A stretch of 9,852 nucleotides of DNA from Deltaproteobacteria bacterium (GTDB taxonomy: Bacteria; Desulfobacterota; Desulfuromonadia; Desulfuromonadales; BM103), in contig SBFN01000071.1 of the NCBI GenBank assembly GCA_006226895.1, positions 1 through 9,852 of the forward strand, read 5' to 3'. The notes below the pieces were generated by a model. That model did no database searches. It worked only from the letters and a program-made list of their open reading frames with translations, and was not told where the DNA came from. A program made the position numbers and the translations under genes. Below are positions 1 through 7,747 of this stretch, one piece after another. How positions within the stretch are numbered: position 1 is the stretch's first letter; each line of letters starts with the position of its first letter.

Positions 1-190
1 TTGCGCCCCCTGCCGTCGCCTTACTCTTTTTGCTCGCACAAAATGAGTAAGCAGAAAAATGCGCCCCAATGCCTTGCCCGCTACGCGGGGACCCGATGTC
101 GAAAAGATGAACGTCGGCAGTGCGAAAACTCGGCTAGCGCCTCAAACAGTTCGCCCTGCTGATCGCCGTTAATCCATTCGTCATCGGCTG
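1..190 (-). repeat. Hairpin-rich intergenic repeat-like element (partial, runs off the left edge)
   Basis: No credible gene is present. Seen directly: a 12-bp hairpin with one mismatch (20-31 pairs with 40-51, loop 32-39); an 8-base direct repeat TGCGCCCC at 2-9 and 60-67 flanking it; a CCCGC/GCGGG hairpin (77-81 with 85-89, loop TAC); and GCGAA/TTCGC arms (122-126 with 150-154). Read on the minus strand, the block starts around GGATTAACGGCGATCAGCAG (175 to 156) and ends in the long hairpin. From memory, similar blocks (a 'GGCGATCAGCAGGGC..CTGTTTGAG' stretch, then 'CCCGCGTAGCGGG', then a hairpin of the TTTTCTT..AAGAAAA kind) are scattered between genes in several Proteobacteria. I could not verify this by search. 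The strand is given in that reading direction. It may be a dispersed non-coding repeat or a mobile-element remnant. Confidence 0.4.
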
Positions 191-330
191 CGGCAACAGG
201 GGAGGGAGAACCAAAAGTTCAGACAACGTCAAAAGCTAAAAACATAACAAGCAGCGCAACAGATTAACGCTCTGTTGTTCTGAGATTACCGAAAAAAACA
301 TAGCACACTTAACTAGTCAGACAGATAAAA
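191..330. other. Intergenic stretch without a recognisable gene
   Basis: AT-rich sequence between the repeat-like block and the terminators. The only structure I see is a 7-bp perfect hairpin, CAACAGA (257-263) with TCTGTTG (271-277), loop TTAACGC, not followed by a T-run. I see no start codon with a convincing ribosome site and no protein family match. Confidence 0.5.
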
Positions 331-363
331 ACAAACCCCACATCAATTCAATATGGGGTTTGT
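325..363 (-). terminator. Rho-independent terminator, leftward (second of two)
   Basis: A perfect 10-bp stem, ACAAACCCCA (331-340) with TGGGGTTTGT (354-363), has a 13-nt loop. On the minus strand the stem is followed directly by TTTTTATCTG (complement of 322-331). The T-run on this side only makes it a leftward terminator. It lies about 60 nt beyond the stop of the GGDEF-family gene and backs up the hairpin at 374-401. Confidence 0.75.
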
Positions 364-373
364 CAAAAATCTG

Positions 374-405
374 AGTCCACCTCGCTACAATGAGGTGGAC
401 TTTTT
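374..405. terminator. Bidirectional terminator hairpin after the signalling operon
   Basis: A perfect 10-bp stem, AGTCCACCTC (374-383) with GAGGTGGACT (392-401), has an 8-nt loop. On the plus strand it runs straight into TTTTT (401-405), a classic rho-independent terminator for rightward transcription. On the minus strand it is followed by CAGATTTTTG, so it may also stop the leftward operon, whose last stop codon is at 424-426. The rightward gene that would use it is not in the window. Confidence 0.75.
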
Positions 406-423
406 ATTGTCCAGTGTAAATTG

Positions 424-2625
424 TTATTCAGGGCCGGGGGCAGAACCCTCCCAGGCGACCGTACAGTTACTGCCGTCTTTCTTGGCGGCGTAAAGAGCGC
501 GATCTGCAAGATTAAGAAGCTCGTATATGTTTTTGCTGTCTCCGGGGAATTCCGTGACTCCGAAAGAGACAGTCACCTTGAAGTCCTGATCCGCGTGGAT
601 GTGGGCAGAGAAATCCTCTTCGAGGATATGTTTGCGCAACTTTTCCGCCGCCGCAACGGCGCCTTCCTTGCTGGTTTTGGGCAACATGATAGTGAACTGG
701 TCGTTACCAAAACGACTGACCAGGTCAATGCCGCGAGTGTTCTTCAAAAGCGCCTGGCCGACCTGCCTGAGCAGGGCGTCGGAGTGGATGTTGCCGAGCG
801 TTGATTTATGCTTTTTGAAATCATCGATGTCACACATGATGACAGAGAAGATCGAACTGAAGCGACGCACCTGGGCGACTTCACGTTTGAGGATCTCCTG
901 GAAATGCCTGCGATTGGAGAGACCGGTCAGCTCGTCTGTATTGCTCAGGTCCCGGCTCTTCTCCTGGAGTTGGGCATTGTCAACGGCTATCGCTGTCTGG
1001 TTGGCTATCGCCTGTACCAGGCGTTGCTCTGATGCTGAGAAGCCTTCCTTCAATTTTTTGTGCAGGTTGATGGCTCCAACTAGCCGACCCTTGATCACCA
1101 GGGGTACGGAAATCATCGAACCACGGGTGGCAATCAGTCCATGGTAGCTGAGATTTCGGTTATCCTCATCGATGTTCTTGACGTAAATCATGCGTTGACT
1201 TTGAGCTGCTTCTCCAGTGATCCCTTGGCTGAACGTGAAACGTACCTTACTTAGAACACCCGTCTCAAGACCTGCCGTGCGTACAACTTCAAGGACACTT
1301 TCACCGGGGTTGTGAATCAGCAGTACGATATGGTCACAAGAGAGAGTTTCATTGAGAACCTGTAGAATGCGATCGAACATAACGCTTAGTTCAATTGATG
1401 CTGTCATCGCCTGGTTCAGTTGGTAGAGGGCGTTCGATTCGCGTTGAAGAATGCTGAACTCTTCGTTGACTTTGTCGCGCTCAGCTTGCTGCTTTTCCAG
1501 TGCCAGCTGCGTCTTCTGTTTTTCCTGAGCAATGGCGGCGGCAATGTCCTTGCTGGCGCGATCCTGGTAGGAGCTTTCAAGGTCGGCCGCCATCTTATTA
1601 AAGGACGTCGCGATCTGCCCTAACTCATCATCACCGACATCGATAATCCGGTAGGACAGATCGCCGCGACTGATTGCCTCGGTCGCGTTGCACAGTTCGT
1701 TAGCCGGCTTTGTGATCTGGCTGATTCTTCTAAAGTAAAAAATAGTGCCGAGGATGATGACTGCACTCATTGCCAGAATCATTCGCAAGATGGTTTTTGA
1801 CTGCATCTCGGTCGTTGATTTCAGGGAGGCTTCGAGGGAAAGTATGATCCTGTCACTTCTGCCCAGAGGGATCATGGCGAAGAGATGGCGTTCCGGATCC
1901 GTGCCAATTTCGTGATCGAAGAAAAGGGATTGACCGCTACCAATCAGGTTGACCTGGGTCGGCGTCAGGGTGATGTCGGTGAACTCAGGATCACTTTTAA
2001 CAATGGTTTTGCCATCAGGAGTCAACAATGCTGCGGAGACGTTAAGGGCAGACGTTACACTCCTCAAGAAAGTTTCACCCATGGCAGTCTGCAGCAGGAG
2101 AATTCTGTTCAGCTCTTTACCGGTGTAGATTGGTGTCGCAACCATGAGAACAGGGACTCCACCGAACTCATTGCTGTAGCGAAAGCGAGGCTGGCCGCTT
2201 CGGCGCACCTGGTCGAAGAGTGAGACAAGGCTTTCTTGTTGAATGAGCCCACGGATGTCGGCAGGGTAAAAGGTGGTTGTGATGTTGGACTTTTCAAGGG
2301 TGCTGAAAAGGCGGTCCTGCAAAATGCTGAATTCGGCTTCATCGTGAAATGTTTCGGAATGAGACTGGAACAGCTGCATGATAACAGCATAGGTCTGCAG
2401 GATGATCTCATGCTTCTTGAACTCCCGGTAGAGCACTTCCTTGGTGGCGGCCAGACGTTCGTCGGCGCTATTTTGAAATGAATGCTCTGCCAGGTGAATG
2501 GCCCCAAAAATTCCCGCAACAGTTAAGGCAACGATAAGGAACAGGAATGGTACAAAGACTTTTCTGCGCAGGGAACGAAAGCGCCTTGACTGCTCTGAAG
2601 CTGTGGAAGGAGAGGCTGCTTTCAT
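424..2625 (-). CDS. Membrane sensor protein with HAMP, GAF and a degenerate GGDEF domain
   Basis: 733 aa. Layout: cytoplasmic N-terminus, TM1 about 24-46, periplasmic Cache-like sensor about 47-278, TM2 about 279-298, HAMP about 299-351, coiled coil about 352-400, GAF about 405-550, GGDEF-family domain about 560-727. The N-terminal DELTGLSNRR motif (564-573) is intact. Against the PleD diguanylate cyclase pattern the active site is not: GGDEF reads GNDQF (640-644), the guanine-binding Asn is Lys607, GHxxGD reads GNIHSD (611-616), and the Arg after ALYAAK is Ser719. The RxxD inhibitory-site motif is kept as RGID (631-634). Inference: probably not a cyclase but a c-di-GMP-binding or regulatory protein. 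It starts 12 nt after the HD-GYP gene with only a weak ribosome site (AAAGAG), so co-transcription with that gene is likely. The signal sensed is unknown. Confidence 0.88.
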   Translation of the reverse strand: MKAASPSTASEQSRRFRSLRRKVFVPFLFLIVALTVAGIFGAIHLAEHSFQNSADERLAATKEVLYREFKKHEIILQTYAVIMQLFQSHSETFHDEAEFSILQDRLFSTLEKSNITTTFYPADIRGLIQQESLVSLFDQVRRSGQPRFRYSNEFGGVPVLMVATPIYTGKELNRILLLQTAMGETFLRSVTSALNVSAALLTPDGKTIVKSDPEFTDITLTPTQVNLIGSGQSLFFDHEIGTDPERHLFAMIPLGRSDRIILSLEASLKSTTEMQSKTILRMILAMSAVIILGTIFYFRRISQITKPANELCNATEAISRGDLSYRIIDVGDDELGQIATSFNKMAADLESSYQDRASKDIAAAIAQEKQKTQLALEKQQAERDKVNEEFSILQRESNALYQLNQAMTASIELSVMFDRILQVLNETLSCDHIVLLIHNPGESVLEVVRTAGLETGVLSKVRFTFSQGITGEAAQSQRMIYVKNIDEDNRNLSYHGLIATRGSMISVPLVIKGRLVGAINLHKKLKEGFSASEQRLVQAIANQTAIAVDNAQLQEKSRDLSNTDELTGLSNRRHFQEILKREVAQVRRFSSIFSVIMCDIDDFKKHKSTLGNIHSDALLRQVGQALLKNTRGIDLVSRFGNDQFTIMLPKTSKEGAVAAAEKLRKHILEEDFSAHIHADQDFKVTVSFGVTEFPGDSKNIYELLNLADRALYAAKKDGSNCTVAWEGSAPGPE

Positions 2626-2637
2626 AGGGCTCTTTGA

Positions 2638-4677
2638 TTATTGAAGAAGTTGCTCGTCGTTGAATAGCTCAATAAAGGATGTAGCGACTTCAGGATCAAA
2701 CTGAGTGCCGGAATGGTCGCGTATTTCCTGTATGGCAATCTCGTGAGAGAGAGCTTTACGGTAGGGTCTGTCAGATGTCATGGCGTCGTAGGTGTCACAG
2801 ACAGCCAGGATCTTTCCCTCCAGCCGCCAGTTATCACCAGCCAGGCCATTCGGGTAACCGTTACCATCATAGCGTTCGTGGTGCTGCTCAATAATCTCGC
2901 GGACTGTGCCAAGGAAGTGGATCGGCTCAAGTATACGCACACCGATAGAGGGATGCAGCTTGAGAACGTCGATGTCCGCAGGGGTCAACTTCTCCTTCTT
3001 GTGGAGCAGGTTGACATCGATGCCTATTTTGCCAATGTCGTGCAGGATCGCAGCTTGCTCGAGTTGCTTGAGTGCATCGCCTTCTAACCCCATCTTCTTC
3101 GCCAAAGAGACACTGAAGCGTGTTACGCGCTCGGAATGACCACGAGTGTAAGCGTCACTTGCCTCGATGGCGGAAACGAGCGCCTGAACTGTGTTGAGGT
3201 ATGTCGTCTCCTGCTCTTCGTAGAGGCGGGCGTTGCGGATGGCGATACTGGCCTGGGCTGCAATGGTCGAGAGAAGTTCGAGGTCAGAACTGTTGAATTC
3301 TGTGCCATCAACCGGGTTGGCGATGGTGATCGTGCCGATGACCTTCTCTTTATCATTTAATGGCGCGCAAAGAACGGACTCTCGGATAAAGCCAAGCCGG
3401 CTCATCTTGCTGAACTCACGGGTTTTGTCAATATCTTCTACTAACTTGGGCTCATTGTTGTTTATGACCCAATAGGAGACACCACCAGGTTTCAGGGGGA
3501 CCTCATGCTGACGATCGAACTCATCACTGATGCCTGCTCCGCCACTAACGACCAGGTTGCCGGTTTTCTCGTTCAACATGAGAATGTAGCCAACCTGGGC
3601 TTTCATGGTCTCCATGCTCTTCTGGCTGAGAAGGTTCAGGAGCTTGCCGAGATCCATGGTGGCGTTAAGGGCCAAACCCATTTTGTAAAGCGCCTGTAAA
3701 CGGTCTACAGCCTGGGTTAGGCCAATATTCTTCTCTTCGAGTTCGCTGGCGAGGTCGGCAATCTTGTAGTTTGCTTCCTCGATCTCCTCGATACGTTCCT
3801 CGAGGTTGATGTTGAGGTACTCAATCTCCTTGAGGCGATCCTCAAGGGTCATGTTCATCGCATGGATTTCTTCGTTGTGAGCCAGTTTCTCATGGTTTAC
3901 AGCAAGTTCTCGCTCATTTTTGACTGTGCTTTCTACCAGCTCCCTCAAACGCTGCACCATGTAGTTGAACTTGGATGAGAGTAGCGTCATTTCGTCAGAA
4001 CTGCTGACGAAAGTGTGTGCCTGTTCGAAGTCTCCCCGCTCAACACGGTCCATGGCGGTGACCAGCTTGCGGATCGGGGCGTCAACGTAGATTAGCAGAA
4101 ATGCGGTAATGGTCAGAACCAGGATGACCAACATGACACCGGAGGCGACCATGGTTGCGTTTCGTCCGCTGCTCTGCATATTGGACAAAGCGCTCAGGGA
4201 GAGTTGCAGGTTGAGAATGCCAAGAACCTTGACGTTCTCGTCGTGGCATCCATAGCACTCCTGTGCATTATAGATAGGGACTAAGGAGTTGTAGTGGGCA
4301 TGGTCGGAGAGTGTGTTTTCGTAAGAGAAGTTACCTGTTCGGTAGGCCATCAGTTCCGAGGTTGAAACCAGCTCACCTATCTCTTCCGGCTGGGCGGCCA
4401 TCAGGATGCGCCCCGATTCATCAAAGATCCGTACGCTGTCTATGGCCGGCTCGTTGTTGATTTTTTCGAGAATGTGGGCAACCCGGTCGTTCTTGCCGTT
4501 GGCCATGTCCGTAATGATACTGTTGCGGATTGTTTCTGTCAGCATGCGGCCGTGTTCTGTCGCCAGTTTGCTGAGCATGGCTTTCTGCGTTTGCAGGTTG
4601 TACCAAGTCGTCAGACCAATGGCGACCATCAGAATGACACAGCACAAACCGAGGAATTTTATCTTAAGAGAGTTCAT
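2638..4677 (-). CDS. Membrane HD-GYP phosphodiesterase with c-heme periplasmic sensor, HAMP and GAF
   Basis: 679 aa. TM1 about 8-26; periplasmic sensor about 27-173 containing CYGCH (141-145), a covalent heme c motif; TM2 about 174-197; HAMP about 198-250; long coiled coil about 250-332; GAF about 335-485; HD-GYP about 493-679. Catalytic motifs are all present: RGHSERV (512-518), HDIGK (546-550), HPSIG (575-579) and HHERYDGNGYP (599-609), followed by DAMTSDRPYR. Family knowledge: HD-GYP proteins hydrolyse c-di-GMP, and some act on 3',3'-cGAMP. Periplasmic PAS-like sensors with one c heme are known in Geobacter chemoreceptors (GSU0582, GSU0935). Inference: heme redox or ligand state controls cyclic-dinucleotide breakdown. 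First gene of a two-gene leftward operon. An in-frame stop lies shortly upstream of this ATG and no alternative start is seen between. No strong ribosome site is visible. Confidence 0.92.
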   Translation of the reverse strand: MNSLKIKFLGLCCVILMVAIGLTTWYNLQTQKAMLSKLATEHGRMLTETIRNSIITDMANGKNDRVAHILEKINNEPAIDSVRIFDESGRILMAAQPEEIGELVSTSELMAYRTGNFSYENTLSDHAHYNSLVPIYNAQECYGCHDENVKVLGILNLQLSLSALSNMQSSGRNATMVASGVMLVILVLTITAFLLIYVDAPIRKLVTAMDRVERGDFEQAHTFVSSSDEMTLLSSKFNYMVQRLRELVESTVKNERELAVNHEKLAHNEEIHAMNMTLEDRLKEIEYLNINLEERIEEIEEANYKIADLASELEEKNIGLTQAVDRLQALYKMGLALNATMDLGKLLNLLSQKSMETMKAQVGYILMLNEKTGNLVVSGGAGISDEFDRQHEVPLKPGGVSYWVINNNEPKLVEDIDKTREFSKMSRLGFIRESVLCAPLNDKEKVIGTITIANPVDGTEFNSSDLELLSTIAAQASIAIRNARLYEEQETTYLNTVQALVSAIEASDAYTRGHSERVTRFSVSLAKKMGLEGDALKQLEQAAILHDIGKIGIDVNLLHKKEKLTPADIDVLKLHPSIGVRILEPIHFLGTVREIIEQHHERYDGNGYPNGLAGDNWRLEGKILAVCDTYDAMTSDRPYRKALSHEIAIQEIRDHSGTQFDPEVATSFIELFNDEQLLQ

Positions 4678-4726
4678 TGAGTGAATTATTTGCCGTCTGC
4701 CTTCGTACTAACTTCTAAATCAAATA

Positions 4727-4757
4727 CGTCATAACGCCAATGGGCCGTTATTTGACG
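4727..4757. repeat. Imperfect palindrome, possible operator
   Basis: CGTC-ATAACG (4727-4736) mirrors CGTTAT-TT-GACG (4746-4757), with a 2-nt bulge in the right arm and a 9-nt centre. It lies 50-80 bp upstream of the HD-GYP start and overlaps the candidate leftward -35 element, a sensible place for a regulator site. No cognate regulator is visible in the window. Confidence 0.35.
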
Positions 4758-4863
4758 TTGTTATACACAGTGAGACATCTGTTAAAATGACAGTCAAAAA
4801 CGTCTTAACTTGACTCTATTCTCACATCCCTATACGCTTGCTTGGTTTGCCACATCTGCAAAT

Positions 4864-4917
4864 CATCATTTCTGCGCTGTGACTGGGCTCGCGGGCCTTA
4901 AATGATGTTTTCTTTTG
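4864..4917 (+). repeat. Inverted repeat followed by a T-rich run, possible leader terminator or attenuator
   Basis: CATCATTT (4864-4871) pairs perfectly with AAATGATG (4900-4907). The 28-nt loop is GC-rich and contains a small GGC/GCC pairing. TTTTCTTTT-like sequence follows to 4917. It sits about 50 nt before the small membrane-protein gene, downstream of the weak rightward promoter candidate. The stem is AU-rich and the loop long, so an intrinsic terminator is uncertain. Confidence 0.25.
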
Positions 4918-4965
4918 TGCAATAAGCAGACCATAATTCTTGATTAAGGATGTTATCTTTTTCTC

Positions 4966-5157
4966 ATGTTGCCTGAAGCTCTTATCGTTGTTCTCGGTGT
5001 TGTTTTGATCGTGGAAGGGATGCCGTGGTTTCTTTCTCCGCGGGGAACCAAGCGCATGCTGAGTGAACTTTCCCAGTTGAACGATAACGCTCTGCGTGTT
5101 GTCGGCCTGGTTTTTATGCTGGCCGGTCTGTTACTTGTCTACTTTGTTAAGGGCTAA
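4966..5157 (+). CDS. Small membrane protein, DUF2065 / YjeT family
   Basis: 63 aa, the usual size for this family. Two hydrophobic segments (about 5-22 and 43-61) flank a short polar loop with the family-like stretch EGMPWFLSPRGTKRML (about 17-32). An inner-membrane hairpin protein is predicted. Its biochemical role is unknown and I do not assign one. Start choice: the ATG at 4966 is the only in-frame start, because an in-frame stop (TAA, 4945-4947) lies just upstream. The nearest purine-rich stretch, AAGGA (4946-4950), is 15 nt away, so translation initiation may be weak. It lies 44 nt before queA on the same strand and is probably co-transcribed with it. Confidence rests on the family-like composition and length. 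Confidence 0.8.
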   Translation: MLPEALIVVLGVVLIVEGMPWFLSPRGTKRMLSELSQLNDNALRVVGLVFMLAGLLLVYFVKG

Positions 5158-5201
5158 TCAATCTATGTGTATAAGTATATTGGTTCGAGCGTCAAGAGTC
5201 T

Positions 5202-6233
5202 ATGCATCTGAGTGAGTACGATTTTGAGCTTCCGCAACATTTGATAGCTCAGAACCCTCTCGGCGATCGTTCTGCTTCGCGACTTTTGTCCATGGACAGG
5301 TCCTCTAAGCAAATTGGTCACCATCGTTTCACTGATCTCCCTGAACTCTTGCGCGATGGTGATCTCCTGGTTCGTAACGAAACCCGGGTGATACCGGCTC
5401 GATTGCTGGGTAAGAAAGAAAGTGGGGGGCAGGTCGAGCTCTTGCTGGTGAAACAGTGCGATCCTGTGCAGAACGTATGGCGCTGCATGACACGCAGTTC
5501 TAAGCCGGTCCGGGTTGGCGCCAGGCTTGATTTCTCTGCGGGTGTGTATGGCGAAGTCGTTGAAGCTATTGAAGACGGTCACCGCCTGGTCCGTTTCACC
5601 GCTCCCGACAATTTCCTTGAAACGCTTGAACGTGTCGGTCATATGCCGTTGCCTCCCTATATCCGCCGCGAGGATCATGAACAGGACAAAGACCGTTATC
5701 AGACTGTGTTTGCAAACAAACCGGGAGCCATCGCCGCGCCGACGGCAGGTCTGCATTTTACGGAAGAGATTTTCAGCGCTCTTGCCACTCGCAATATAGA
5801 TGTCTGCAGCATCACGCTTCATGTTGGCCCGGGAACTTTTCTGCCGGTTCGCACAGAGAAACTGGATGACCATCGCATGCATTCGGAGGCCTACGAAGTA
5901 ACAGAAGAGGCCGCGCAGCAAATTAACAGGGCCCGTGCAGAAGGGCGCCGCATTATTGCCTTGGGTACCACTGTGACGAGAACACTGGAGCACGCGGTCG
6001 ATGATAACGGTTTGTTACAGGCTGGGCAGGGTGAAACGGCCCTCTTTATCAGACCAGGTTTTCAGTTCCGCCTGGTCGATGCACTGATAACCAACTTTCA
6101 TCTACCCAAGTCGACGCTGCTGGTACTGGTGTCTGCTTTTGCCGGCAAGGACTTTATTCTCAAGGCTTATCGGGAAGCTGTCGAACAAGAGTACCGATTC
6201 TTCAGCTATGGCGATTGCATGTTGATTGAATAG
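5202..6233 (+). CDS. queA: S-adenosylmethionine:tRNA ribosyltransferase-isomerase QueA
   Basis: 343 aa, full length. QueA moves the ribosyl part of S-adenosylmethionine onto preQ1 at position 34 of tRNAs with GUN anticodons and rearranges it to epoxyqueuosine, the penultimate step of queuosine synthesis, in the cytoplasm. Recognised by the N-terminal YDFELPQHLIAQ and DRSASRLL segments (6-29), NETRVIPARL (59-68), DRYQTVF (164-170), GAIAAPTAGLHFT (175-187), HVGPGTF (207-213), MHSEAYEV (226-233), TNFHLPKSTLLVLVSAF (297-313) and the C-terminal YRFFSYGDCMLI (331-342). The start is fixed by family alignment and by an upstream in-frame stop; the ribosome site (AAGAG) is weak. The tRNA-guanine transglycosylase acting just before it in the pathway is encoded next, across a repeat element. 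A long open frame on the opposite strand is a coding shadow. Confidence 0.97.
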   Translation: MHLSEYDFELPQHLIAQNPLGDRSASRLLSMDRSSKQIGHHRFTDLPELLRDGDLLVRNETRVIPARLLGKKESGGQVELLLVKQCDPVQNVWRCMTRSSKPVRVGARLDFSAGVYGEVVEAIEDGHRLVRFTAPDNFLETLERVGHMPLPPYIRREDHEQDKDRYQTVFANKPGAIAAPTAGLHFTEEIFSALATRNIDVCSITLHVGPGTFLPVRTEKLDDHRMHSEAYEVTEEAAQQINRARAEGRRIIALGTTVTRTLEHAVDDNGLLQAGQGETALFIRPGFQFRLVDALITNFHLPKSTLLVLVSAFAGKDFILKAYREAVEQEYRFFSYGDCMLIE

Positions 6234-6289
6234 TTTAAGACGTGGAACGAGGTGCGGGGTACGGGGAAAGTGTAATTTGTCTCGGACCT

Positions 6290-6488
6290 ATAACCCAAAC
6301 AAAGTGAATACGTCTTTGCACTGAAATAGTAAAAGCTCAAATCAAAAGACCAACGCAAAGACGCTAAGAAAAGCCAGGAAAGACACAAAGGGTGGCTCTT
6401 CTCACTTTTTGACGTGGTTTTCTTTGCGGGCTTTCTCTTCTCCTTCGCGCCTTTGCGTTAAAGACTTACAACCTATTGTTTGGGTTAT
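6290..6488. mobile_element. MITE-like inverted-repeat element, 199 bp, between queA and tgt
   Basis: The ends are perfect 13-bp terminal inverted repeats, ATAACCCAAACAA (6290-6302) and TTGTTTGGGTTAT (6476-6488). Pairing continues weakly outward (TCGGA near 6282-6286 with TCTGA near 6492-6496). Inside, a second inverted pair AACGCAAAG (6352-6360) / CTTTGCGTT (6451-6459) extends into the similar ACGC../GCGC.. and AAAGCC/GGCTTT tracts, so the two halves are diverged inverted copies. There is no coding potential and no clear target-site duplication. The CGCAAAGACGC-type core resembles dispersed intergenic repeats I recall from other bacterial genomes; copy number here cannot be judged. It fills most of the 333-nt queA-tgt gap and could form a long hairpin in the transcript. 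Confidence 0.6.
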
Positions 6489-6524
6489 GAATCTGATACT
6501 TTTTAAAAATGGATTAACATTTAG

Positions 6525-7682
<1,158 letters not shown>

Positions 7683-7747
7683 GGCTTGCACCGGTTCAGT
7701 ATGATTACTTGTTAAAAATATAACTAACTAATATCAGGAGGAAAAAC

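Larger units (their letters stand above)
4678..4965. promoter_or_regulatory. Divergent intergenic region with two inverted repeats
   Basis: AT-rich gap between the leftward signalling operon and the rightward queA cluster; it should hold promoters for both. Candidate rightward elements: TTGACT (4810-4815) with TATACG (4831-4836), spacer 15, below the optimum. Candidate leftward elements: TTGGCG (complement of 4735-4740), then 17 nt, then TAGAAG. Neither is strong. An imperfect palindrome lies at 4727-4757 and a longer-range inverted repeat at 4864-4907. Confidence 0.4.

Noticed and set aside
769..831. Hypr-type GGDEF (cGAMP synthase) as known from Geobacter
   Set aside because: That class replaces the guanine-binding Asp (PleD Asp344 position) by Ser; here Asp616 is kept and other catalytic residues are lost instead.
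421..1147. Plus-strand open frames across the GGDEF-family gene
   Set aside because: Each is a reading of the opposite strand of a conserved GAF/GGDEF coding region and matches no family.
5163..5993. Open frame of 276 codons on the minus strand opposite queA
   Set aside because: It lies antisense to an unmistakable queA, shows no family resemblance or membrane or motif pattern, and has no ribosome site; it is a coding shadow.
6206..6388. 60-codon minus-strand frame over the queA end and the repeat element
   Set aside because: It spans the end of queA and half of the palindromic element, with no ribosome site or family; chance open frame.
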